Source of the DNA: Lineus longissimus | Lineage: Eukaryota > Nemertea > Pilidiophora > Heteronemertea > Lineidae | Direction of reading: 5' to 3' | Assembly: GCF_910592395.1 (NCBI RefSeq) | Contig: NC_088318.1 | Location: 9,240,349 to 9,304,348 of the forward strand | Length of the DNA stretch: 64,000 nt | Position numbers and translations under genes: made by a program | The notes under the pieces: generated by a model | Seen by the model: the letters and a program-made list of their open reading frames with translations, nothing else | Databases searched by the model: none | What the model was told of the DNA's origin: nothing | In this document: positions 12,459 through 23,500 of the stretch, one piece after another | Numbering within the stretch: position 1 is the stretch's first letter | How the letters are laid out: the number at the start of each line of letters is the position of its first letter

Positions 12459-14255
12459 TCACAAATAGGTCATTACATCAATGCTTGACGACGATCTCAT
12501 TAAGTCCCCATTCGTGGATTTCACAGACGACACACTTGCACTTCTGCTAATCGTCCTCTCGTTGCTGGGGGTCGCGCGAATAAAACATGGCGCACTCCCA
12601 AGTGACACCGTATCTGAAAAGTCATCGCGAACAACAAATGTCAGCTCTTGCTCTTCGTACTCACTTCTCCTCTGTTGAGATGCTGGTGAGTTTGGAAAAA
12701 TCACCAAGCTGACGCGCTCGTTGCCAGGCTGCAATCCTTTTTTCAGTTCCTTGTTGACAACGGCGTATAGGGGCTCCTTCTTCGTTGTTAAGCCTTCTAA
12801 ATCTCCTTCAATCTTTATCACCTGTGAGTTACTGATATCATTTAGAGAGTCCATGCTCATATTCACCAATGTCGAGTTACTAGAGTTTGGATTCAACCAC
12901 TCCGCACTCAACACGTTCAATTCGCCAATACTAGTATAGTCTGGCTCAGTGTAATTTATGGTGGAAGGCGGCCCATCGTTTTGAATAACAACCGGCGGAA
13001 GACTAGATTGAGGTGGTGCTACGATTTCTCCAGGTTCACCGTTGAGGGTCCTTGTGGATGATGAGGAACTTGATTGGCCCAAATTTTCTGGACGGCAAAT
13101 GTCTTTGGAAAAGACAGCTTCTGTGAGCATTTTAATCTTATTAAAATAATTAGTATCGTCGTCACTGCTGGCGTTGCCAGAAACTTGGTACTTAACACAA
13201 TGTGACGTTTTTTTATGTTGCAAATTACAATCAGAGACAGTCGTTAAACTGGCCTGGTCAGAAACGCCCGAGTTCGGCATTTCTAAGATACTTCTTGAGA
13301 CGCGGTGGGGACTTTGATCACGTTCTATCGTGACAACAAGATTACCTGCAGAATCGCCAGCGTTAAGGCTTGTCTTACTGTCAAGAGAGAACGAGACGTT
13401 ATCATCAAGTGAACTCTGCGAGTGACTTGCAGCGACAATATTTGCCTGATAAAACCCACGCTGCGTGGAGAGAACAACTTGATTTTTGTCCCCAGCAAAT
13501 CCACCAACACTATCAGCAGACCCACATAATTCACCATCAACTTGAATATAGTGCCCAGTATAACTCTGCCCTGTATAGCTATTCATTTTCTTTGCATATC
13601 TCCTACCCTTTCTCTGGTTGGATGACGACCCTTCATCTTCCTCATCTTCATTCCCAGCAACAGACAGAGGCGGCTCATTGATCACTTCATTCACGGATGA
13701 TTGCACCTCGTACTGTTTGACATTTTTCGACAGGCGCTCTTGGAGTATGGTCTCCCATTCCTGTGGTGTACTCTTCCGGACGAACTTCCGCTGTGGCAGT
13801 GGTTTGACTTTTTGGGATGCATTCGGCTTCATTTTCTGCCTCGTTAAGCTATCCTGGTGTGGCAAAAGTGGGACCTCTTCAATAGTCTCCATGACTTTTG
13901 ACAAATGGAAGCTATCATCTGCTTTGTGCCCAAGGTCATTGTTGTAGGTCTCGTAGCCGTAGTCTCCGAAAAACAGCTCCACAACCAGAACACTGATGTT
14001 TTCCTTGCAGCCGTAACTCTGAGCCAGATCTTGCAGTTTCTTTGCTGCTAGGACCGGATTGTTCATGTGCATGACCTCCACGACCGCCTCCTGGTACGTT
14101 ACGTGCGTCCATAGTTGTTTGTTCGCCAGAATGATGAATTTGTCGTCAGGTCCCAGTGTGAGGCTGTGCACGTGGGGGTCTGGAATCACATGAGGGTAGA
14201 GGGAGCAGCAGCCGAGTAGCCTTGTGCACAGACCTGTCCCGTAGACTTTATTATC
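12459..14255 (-). CDS. PHLPP: PHLPP last exon: end of PP2C domain, C-terminal tail and stop
   Basis: 1797 nt starting after TTTTTCAG at GAT AAT AAA. It first finishes the phosphatase domain (GLCTRLLGCC, DDKFIILANKQLW, AAKKLQDLAQSYGC). The remaining ~500 residues are polar and serine rich, with no domain I recognise; a conserved-looking basic patch RKFVRKSTPQEWE lies early in the tail. The last residues VMTYL form a class I PDZ ligand (Thr at -2, Leu at 0), as in PHLPP1/2. The long coding exon shows no intron. Confidence 0.94.
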   Translation of the reverse strand, partial: DNKVYGTGLCTRLLGCCSLYPHVIPDPHVHSLTLGPDDKFIILANKQLWTHVTYQEAVVEVMHMNNPVLAAKKLQDLAQSYGCKENISVLVVELFFGDYGYETYNNDLGHKADDSFHLSKVMETIEEVPLLPHQDSLTRQKMKPNASQKVKPLPQRKFVRKSTPQEWETILQERLSKNVKQYEVQSSVNEVINEPPLSVAGNEDEEDEGSSSNQRKGRRYAKKMNSYTGQSYTGHYIQVDGELCGSADSVGGFAGDKNQVVLSTQRGFYQANIVAASHSQSSLDDNVSFSLDSKTSLNAGDSAGNLVVTIERDQSPHRVSRSILEMPNSGVSDQASLTTVSDCNLQHKKTSHCVKYQVSGNASSDDDTNYFNKIKMLTEAVFSKDICRPENLGQSSSSSSTRTLNGEPGEIVAPPQSSLPPVVIQNDGPPSTINYTEPDYTSIGELNVLSAEWLNPNSSNSTLVNMSMDSLNDISNSQVIKIEGDLEGLTTKKEPLYAVVNKELKKGLQPGNERVSLVIFPNSPASQQRRSEYEEQELTFVVRDDFSDTVSLGSAPCFIRATPSNERTISRSASVSSVKSTNGDLMRSSSSIDVMTYL

Positions 14256-17200
14256 CTGAAAAAAAATAAGAAATGTGAAATTGCCTTTATAGACAGTGGC
14301 GATATTTGATATTGGCAACAAGGTATATTCATACCAGTGAGAGGCAACAAATATCTGAAACCGTACAAGGTAAAATGGGATAATTGTAGCCTCTTTTTCA
14401 CCTATAACTTAGGTTACGCAAGAGATTTCCCAGCAGATTCACAAAAACCGGACTGGATCTTGTAGTGGCACCTCTTCCAATAAATATTGCCTGTAATTCA
14501 GAACATTTTATATAAAACAATGCTTCTGAGAGACAATACGAGACTTATGGTCAGGGGCAACAATATTACCCCATCTGAAATTTCAAATTACTTGTTTTTA
14601 TGCATAAGAACACTTTTTTCACAGGTCTTTATTGGTAATAAAACATTAAGTATTATTACAATCTAGATTGACGACGTGATTTTGCTGATATCAAAGGTTA
14701 TTTATTGAACACATTAAGTGATATTCGTTGCAATCACTTACCAACAATTTAAACAATATCGTAGCAAGTTAGACTGCTTTTAAACTAGTGTAAAAACACA
14801 AAGTTATCACCTCTTTTGTACATCACACCTGTGATATTCTGAAATGACTGACGGTCTCGTCGTGCGCCGTCAAAAACTATAGTTTCCGGGATGGGTCATG
14901 TATCAACCCCAATTATAGCTGGAATCACTTGGTAATGCAATGTACATCAGTTTACCCTTAGAAATGATATCTATTCAATGGCGTAGCTTTGACTAGAGAC
15001 ACCAATAACTTTAGAAATATTTCATTTCGAAATAATGTTAGATAAACTAGTATGAAACCTCAAATGTATCATTGTTGGTACATAAAGGGTAACCATTGTA
15101 TCTATTGTATCTAAATCAGATAAATTTATGATCAAGTAATATACTGTCTTCTCCCACTTAACCGAGCGCGGCTGAATCGTAAAATGACTAAGTCCAAATG
15201 AATAGGCCGATTTTACTGGTGGCAGGCGAACATTAGAAAGAACAGCCACAGCTGATAATTATCTCGCTTTTCGTGGGTAATGCCAATGCCTTCCACGTAA
15301 GTGGATAAAAGACATGAACATTGACATGGGGTAGTCCTGTACTGAATGAATGAATACAATACAACTAGCGTCCTCATTTTATGCCTATAGTGTTCGTTGA
15401 CCAAAAATTTCTAATCTAGGGTCTATAATAAATCCAGCTTCATGGGTCTGCAGAATGTCCCAATAAAGAAGTCTTGCTGTTAACGAATAAATTAAAGAAA
15501 AGATTTACTTATCAATTTACCAATCAATTTTATTATCCAAACGGGATTTACACGTCATCATCAAAAACATCATCATCCTCTGCTCCTTCCGAAAACTCAA
15601 TCCCCTCAACAAACTGCTCAAGCTCATCATTTACCATCTCTACCCCCTCCCCGACTTCGTCATCGTCCTCAGGAACTAGGCCACTGGCTCTCCAACAGTT
15701 CATAATCGTCTGTTGTGTGACCCTTTCCCAGCTGGAGCTGATCATCCTGACCACATCCCGCCTGGTGATCCGCTCACAATGTCCTTGATCATCAGTGTGG
15801 CCGATTTTCCACACTTTCCAAATGGTCCTCAGGTGACACTTGAAGCTCCTGTTTACGGTCAAGTCCAAGGGCTGCAGCAGCGAAGTACATCGTCCTGGAA
15901 TGAAAGTGTCTGTCCCATTCTCTGCGGTGATTGCATCACGAAATTGCTGATTTCGATGCGCCGGATACCTGTCTAAAAGTAACAGGAACGTGGCCCCTGC
16001 TACAAATGGCACAACCAGGGCCTGCAACCACTCGATTAGCGATTGGTGTCGGGCCCAACCCTGTGGACTACCAGTTACCTGGAAAAATAAACAACAAGTA
16101 TGAACATTTACATTACTTTTCTGAACAGTCAGACACGCACAATGTTTTGGTTCCATCCATGACAAACCTATAATAATTTTAGTCATAGAAGTTCTGATTT
16201 TCCTAAAAAATACTACCATTAACTAGAATAACCGTCAATGACAACACTGATGACGTCAGGTTCATGTCCTGTACTACAAGCACGGACTTGTATTCTATGC
16301 CAATACTCACTCGCACATTGTCTGGAGCATTCGCCTGAAGCTGCCGAATGACGTCACCATCTGGTGCCAAGCCTCTGAAGTTGACCTCGGCTCGTCCTTT
16401 TCGTCCGTCTGTCGTAACTACTAGAGTCACCGTGCATCCAAGTTTCGGGTTGCCTTGGGATGATCTAATGTCAACATTCTGATACCCAGTCGCTTCCATT
16501 GTTGATCTTGGCACCATATCTAACAACACGAACGTCTCATTCATGTTCATGATGACATCAAAATCAGCGTCTCTGATGAGGTCGGCAAAATCTCCCCGGT
16601 AGTCGGCAACCAAAGCCTGGGCGTTGTCAGGTAACCCCCTTGAATCTTTGGTCTTCCTTCGATAGCTGATTTGTTTCCTGAAATGGAATTTGCATATTGT
16701 TAAAATTCACCGCATACAATCCATTAAGGCCGATCCATGCAACAGCGGAATGAAACTCACCTTTCCATAAAGTTGCTAAGCCAATGTGCAGATGCATGGA
16801 AAAGGTATCGCAGGGGTCTCTGTTCTTGTCTTTCGGCCTTCGTTTCGTTCGGAAGCCCTGCCCACCATTGCCGAAATTCTCTTCCAGCTTGCCCTTTAAT
16901 ATCCTCACCGGAAACAGGGAAACCAAGTCTTCGGCCCTCAAGGAACCAGGTGTTCAAATTGTTTTCCATTTCGGGCCAGTATGCTGAAATAAAAAAGCTA
17001 ACACGTTTAACATATTTGGAAATATTGATTGCCGATAACCACAGGTATGAACGAAATGTTAGTCCTAGGAATGAAGGTCCCAGGAACAATAATACTGATA
17101 TTGTTAAAGGCAATGGTCAGGGTCAGTCGCTTTGATGTATAGTGCGACTTATTCTTCCGTCCATGACACAGAAGCGGACTTATTCCGGTCGGTATAGGCC

Positions 17201-17532
17201 AACAAGGAAGGAAATTCATTTAGCGAGGAATATAATGCTTGTAGAAACACTACCTTGTGCATCAGTGCCGTGTTGCCGTTGTCTCCTCCGTCTTCTATGG
17301 TCTTGAGTTGATCTATCTCGGAGGGCAAACAAGTCATCCTGTGTGCTTAATCAACGTCTAAATGTCTGCGGTGCTATGCGGTGGTGTCTAGCAAAGGATG
17401 TCGCAGTTTCAGCATGACGTAATCCTATAGCATGCTCCAATTGGTATGTCTCGATAAGGTCAATCTTCTGATTGAGACTGTAGCTTTTCTGGTGCCTACA
17501 TGCACCAGGTACAGCCTGGTTAGCATCATCTA

Positions 17533-17564
<32 letters not shown>

Positions 17565-20500
17565 GTAGTGGTATCAGGGTCAGGGCTGTCAACATCATCT
17601 CCATGCTCCATTCCATACGTTAACATCATCAGGGTACCTGCTAGGCCTACCCACAAAATCCATCGCATTGCGTGCATCTTACCAGAAGAACGTGGTCAAA
17701 GCAAGATGGCAGACAACAATTATGACATTTAACACGAAAGTGCCCTTTATTGGATTTCCCCCACAAGAAAACGATTCCATAATCGATTAGATAAAATAAA
17801 TTCATTTGAAAGACTCTGGATTGGTCAACCATTTACATGAACTTACGTAACTTCAATAATCATCACCCTGACTGCAGGGATTACTGGCCCTGACCGCGAC
17901 CAGGCGTTATTGAATTGACAACATTTACAAGGTTGTCTTCCTATAACCATTGATCAATATAATTGGCTGTCATATTGAATGTTTGCAGCCCACCGGTAAA
18001 AACTACAGACTGCCATGTTTCTGGACTTAGTCATTTTCGAGCCATTTTCCTGGCGCTCGGTTAAGTGGGAGAAGACAGTAATTCAGGTATAAGAATGAAG
18101 AAACCCAGCATCTTCATGATTCATGACAGGATATATTGAGTTATTCATAGGGGCTACAAATACCCCGCGGGTACCTTGGTCAGAAAAGTTTCTCAGAAAA
18201 CTGTACTATTAATAATGACATCAAATGCCGCATATAACTTTCTCTACACTCAATACTGATCACCTGAACCTCTGTTAGTGTGGAAAATTAATACCTGCAA
18301 TAAGTTCGATCCCAACTTTTTTGTGCATGCGTGTGATTTGTTTACTTCTTATAGCCAAAGCTCTTACATAACATGTTGCATAATCCAAAACTATTTATGT
18401 TGTGATACTCAAGAGTCACCTCTTTCATATCCATGCTTGGGTTGGCTGAATAATTACATGGTTACCGGAATATATATCAAAAACATAGTCAGGGGCTACA
18501 ATTACCCCATTTTACCTTACACACAAAGAATCATCAAAACACCAAATGTTCAACGCCGAAAACACAGTGCCCACTCGATTGACCCTGCTATCCTTAAGAA
18601 TAAAGGCGACATTCCACGTGAGAGTTTTCTCTCAGAAGTTCACTCTCAGACACTCTCAGTCACCAAGTCGCATGTGGACAAGACGCTGCGAGTAGCTGTC
18701 CGAGAGCGATCGATAAATGTCAGAAGTGTAGAGCTGGGCGATCTTATGTCATGTGGACGGACCAAAGGCAGGTCATTTCGGACACTTTTTGTTATGTCAG
18801 ATAGTGCTCTCAGTGAATAGGACTGGTTCTATTTTGCAATAAACTTCCAGCAAGTATTCAATGCATTGGTCATTTGGCGCATATGCATAGCTACCAGCAA
18901 CATGGAAGTAAGCAAAGAGTGGAGTCGGAACGACACATTCCAACTGATAGCTGTGTATGGGGCGAACCCGTGCAAATGGGATGTGCAATCTAATCTCTAC
19001 AGAGACAGGGGAAAGAAGGCGTTGGCGTGGAAAGAAATTGGGGCAGTTGTGGAGAGAGATGTTACAGAATACCAACGGAAGATACACAACCTCCGAAATC
19101 AGTACTCAGCTGAGATAAAGAAGATGGGGAAAAAAAGTCAGGGCAAGGCACTGATGAAAACTACGTGTCAAAATGGCCGTTCTTTCAAGTGCTCATGTTC
19201 ATTAAGGGAGGAATGGCAGGAAGAAATTCAACAACTAATTTGGTAAGCGCTGCATTTTTATTTCATATTTTTTCATACATTGTGTTTGCTCTTGCTTATG
19301 AAACTGTCATCTTTTAGCATCATTACATCAATCCATACTGCCAAGGAACTTCTCCTTGTGGAGATAGGAAGTAATCCCGTAATTCATCTCTGATTGCTGT
19401 AGCAGTGAGCGCATGGTGATTTCCAGTTAATTGCTCAATGGGAAGCAGGTTATCTTTGGGCATACCCTCTTTTCGCCAAGAACCAGGTATGCGACGCGGA
19501 GCATACCTATGACGGGAGGCTTTCTTTGATATCATGAAGTTGCGTAATGCGCACGATGCCAACACTATTGTTTCCGTTTTTTCCGGCCCTACTGGTATTG
19601 GCTTTCGAAAGACTCGAAAAACGCTGGACAGCAGTCCGAAAGCATTTTCGACAATTCGTCTTGCCCTTGACAACCTGTAGTTGAAAATAAGCATCGCTCC
19701 CGGGATATTACGTAACGGGTACGGTTTCATTATGTTATCACGAAGTGGAAATGCATCATCAGCTACTATAACTTACGGTACCTTGCGGTTTCGTCCTGGG
19801 AGAACTTCCGGGGGCGGTAAATGAAGCGTTTTGTTCTCGAGACCCAAAGCCAATGAGCATTTCGCGAAAACTCCTCCGTCTGCGACCCTGCCATTACATC
19901 CAACATCAATGAACGAAAATTTGTATTTGCCATCCACCATTTCCATAAGCACTATACTGTGGAATCCTTTGTAATTGTAGAAGTATCTTCCGGATGACCG
20001 CGGAGCTTGCATCGTAACGTGCTTACCATCGAGTGCACCAATACATCTCGGGAAGTTCCACCTGTCCTCAAACTCACGTGCTAGGTTCAGCCATTGCTCA
20101 GAATCCGCAGGAAACTGGAAGGAATGGAATGAAATGTCTAGTTACTTCACTTATTGCGTAAAAATATATATTTTCAGAATCCAAAACAGAATGCTCCGGC
20201 TGAAGGGAATGAAGAGGCTATTCCAGAGGAAAACAATGATAACCAGATTGACGATGACCCTGACGAAATTCCCCCGCCACCCCCACATCCGGAAGTTAGT
20301 AAATCTGCCGAAAAACGGAAAACGAAAACTACTGAGGATGAAATTCTGCAAAAGGCCTGTGCTGTCATGTCACAAGAAACAGATGAATTTGACACGTTTG
20401 GTACGTTCGTAGCATTCGAATTGAGAGGATTGAAAAATGAATCGAAGAGGAGGAAACTGAAACGTAAGATTCAAAGGATGATTCTCGAAATGACAGAGGA

Positions 20501-23500
20501 TTCAGATGATGACCAACAGAGCCAGATGACTGCACCTCCAAGCACGTCCCGAAGCTCAACGACCAGCATGATGCTTCAAGGATTCAACTATCAGCCGGGT
20601 GCAAGTTGCAGGGGTGAAAATATGCCATCGTTTGGCATGCAGTAGTTCAGCCTTCCATCGTGTTACTGCTGAAATTTGTATAGGACATTATTTGGACATC
20701 CAATATTTTTCAAAACATTTTGTAGGCCAGCAGTGTGTGCTGCTAACTTTAAACGCTTCAGTTAATTTTGATTTTTATGATTACCTTCAAGTTTTCATCA
20801 TTAAGAACTTCGTGTATAGCTCTGCAAACCTCCGGTACGATTCGAGATATGGTTATTTCAGAAACGCGGTATAAGTACATCAAGCTACAGAATGAGTCCC
20901 CTGTAATGACAAAAAATCATTTTAGACTCTACTAGACAATCACATCTTGGAAAACAAGACAAATATATTGCACATGTTAAACATTCAGCGTATATCTGTT
21001 GGATAAACTTATTTGCAATATGAAATAAAACTTATTTTCTGTTTATTTTCAACGATTTCATCTTGTCTTTTCTTTAAAAGCCTTACCTGTTGCCAAAAAA
21101 CGTATGGTGAGCGACAATCTTTCCCTCACCGGAATAGCCGGTCTCATTGGGGTGTCCTGCTTGTGGATAATGAGCCCAACCAGTATTGCCAACTCTTCGA
21201 AATCAGCTGCTGTCATGCGCAGGAAATTTCGAAGATGCTTCGGATCTTCAAGGAGTAATTCCTGCTGAAGAGCATGATAGGCCCCATAGGTTTCTCTTCT
21301 CATCAGCCACTTGTGAGCCCAGATCTTGTGTTTCCTCTTCGGTTTCCTCTTCGTTTGTAGAATAATGTACACTGCAGCCGCGGCTGCTACCTCCGCTCTC
21401 TTCGAAGGCACCTTTCCCAATAGGCCTAACTCGCACGTGGAGGGATCAATGACCGTCCGATGGCTGTTTTCTGACAGTTTTACTCTCACGTGGAAGAAGC
21501 TACGAAAACATTCTCTCGAGAGAAACTCGCGATAGCTAGAAATCACCTCTCCGATAGTAACTGTCAGTACGATTTTCTCGCACGTGGATGGATCAAATAT
21601 ATTTATGTCGACAGTCACTGAGAGAAAATGTCGACACTTTCTCCTACGTGGAATGTCGCCTTAAGTTTCCAGTAACAATAGACCCGTGCGATCTTTTGTG
21701 ACAGGTGAAATTGTGGGGTACAAAGAGTTCGAACGACGAAGCACGAAGTACGAATATCCAGAGTGTCATAAATGTGTGTGAATTTGTGGCACAACAGTCG
21801 TAATTTGTCTTTTCTACCACCTCAACGTTGAACAGGATTCAGGAAAATCTTCGATGATCGTTAGTCCATTGTAAAAATACCTTTTAAACAGACATTCCTA
21901 CTTCGATAATTGTCATTCAAATAGATTTAGGGACATGTCTAAAGAGACAGATGATTCAAGGGCAAGCAAAGCGCATATCATGTTATACACCAGGTAAACA
22001 ACTCGTCTCTCATAAGTGATCGACTACACAGAGAAGAAAAGAAATAAAGCAGGTCTGTTACCTCAGTGATAATTCCATCCGTCTTGACGATCCTTTGCAG
22101 TTCAGCCCTGTCTTCGCTAACCCTGAACGACCTAGTCAAGAGAACCACTTCGTCATTCCTACACATCACCGCCTCTGTGTCCCCTACATTGGCAACGTTC
22201 AGAAGATATCTGTCCCCAGATGGGGTATAGTGTTTGGAGATGTGGATCAGGGTGGCAGAGGCGCCAAGCTTCTGTCCTGTGGCTTTAAGGGACCTACAGC
22301 GAAGAGAAATAGATGCAAGTCATATCGGGTGGGTTATAAAAACACCCCGAACTTTACAATGTGATATATAAAAAAGGATTAATCATAATTTCTTGAAACT
22401 ACCCACAAGTGTGTTGAATGATGTTGTCTGATAGTGCTGAGAATATTAGTATGAATATTAGTACTGTATAATTTACAAAATATTTACAGGCATAAGACTG
22501 ACCAAATATATGTTCAGTTCAGGAATAATGGCATTTCCTACATGATTTGATGAAATCAATAGCAAAAACATTACATTGTTAAACATTAAATTTCTAGGAA
22601 TTCATTTGAAACTTGAAAATTATATTGCAAACAGGTGTTTCTGCAATTCATTTAGTATCACAAACAGACAAAAATTCAGGTTAAAGTTAATTCAACCCCG
22701 AATAAGCCAAAACAATGTTCATCTGATGCATAAGTATTTTTAAAGGTCTCCCCTGCTTGAAAATGCACTCAGATGTGACTTGCAAAGGGTCCAAGGGGAA
22801 GTGCTAATTAGTATTCACACTTAGGGTCACCCCCGGTGTTTGCATCAAACCTCGTTAACCCCATTGGACTGAGGCCTTTGATGTTTAATGGCCTATTTTA
22901 GGGAGTCCTGGTATTTTTCACAGGTTTTCTGGGAATCCGTCCTTTTGGAACAAGTGGGACAATGTCGGATAAATCAGGAAAAATTTTGAGAAACCGTTAA
23001 TAAGTCGGAAAAACCTCCTACTAGTGTATAGGATCCCCAGACAATATCATAATTTCTCACCTTCAAAACGTACAAAATTGATACCCCTTTCCATTGCCGG
23101 AATATGAATAAGGTTGAGCTTGATGACGTTATCAAAACGGAAGCCAATCAACTGCTTGTAATGCTATTACTTCTCAGTTCATATGTGGTCCAAAGAAATT
23201 GACATGATATACAATATAATTTGCACCCCACAGAGTACCGGATTTTATGACTTTCCGAAATACGACTGTTCTTTTCATGACTATCATAGAAATAATTTTG
23301 CAGTTTTTAACTAGGAACTTCTACACATTGGAGACAATATCCATATAACCAACAGCATCCATATCATTAACTGTCACAACGTGCAGGAAACTGTAGTGCA
23401 GATTTTTCGAGATATATAGTGTTCGGTGTGTTCTTTTTCCCCGCCAGATAAAGTCGTTTATTTGAAAGTGCGTTTCAAGTTGGAGTTCAATCCGTCTTCG

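Larger units (their letters stand above)
14366..18519. repeat. Old inverted-orientation repeat family, copy 1 (interrupted by the pogo-type element)
   Basis: Ends carry AAGGTAAAATGGGATAATTG and its complement (ATTACCCCATTTTACCTTA at 18501-18519). The body is 14366-15143 plus 18079-18519. It matches copy 2 (35794-41915) in reverse orientation over most of its ~1.2 kb. No coding frame of its own. It sits in the last PHLPP intron. Confidence 0.75.
18604..21661. mobile_element. PIF/Harbinger-type transposon 2 (MADF-BESS partner), TAA target duplication
   Basis: Ends AGGCGACATTCCACGT and ACGTAGGAGAAAGTG-type subterminal repeats are inverted at both sides; TAA occurs outside both ends (18601-18603, 21662-21664), the 3-bp duplication expected for Harbinger. 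Length is 3058 bp. It holds a MADF-BESS gene (plus) and a transposase (minus), convergent. Confidence 0.92.

Noticed and set aside
12311-13947. Plus-strand open frames opposite the PHLPP last exon
   Set aside because: Shadows of a long minus-strand coding exon with no motifs of their own.
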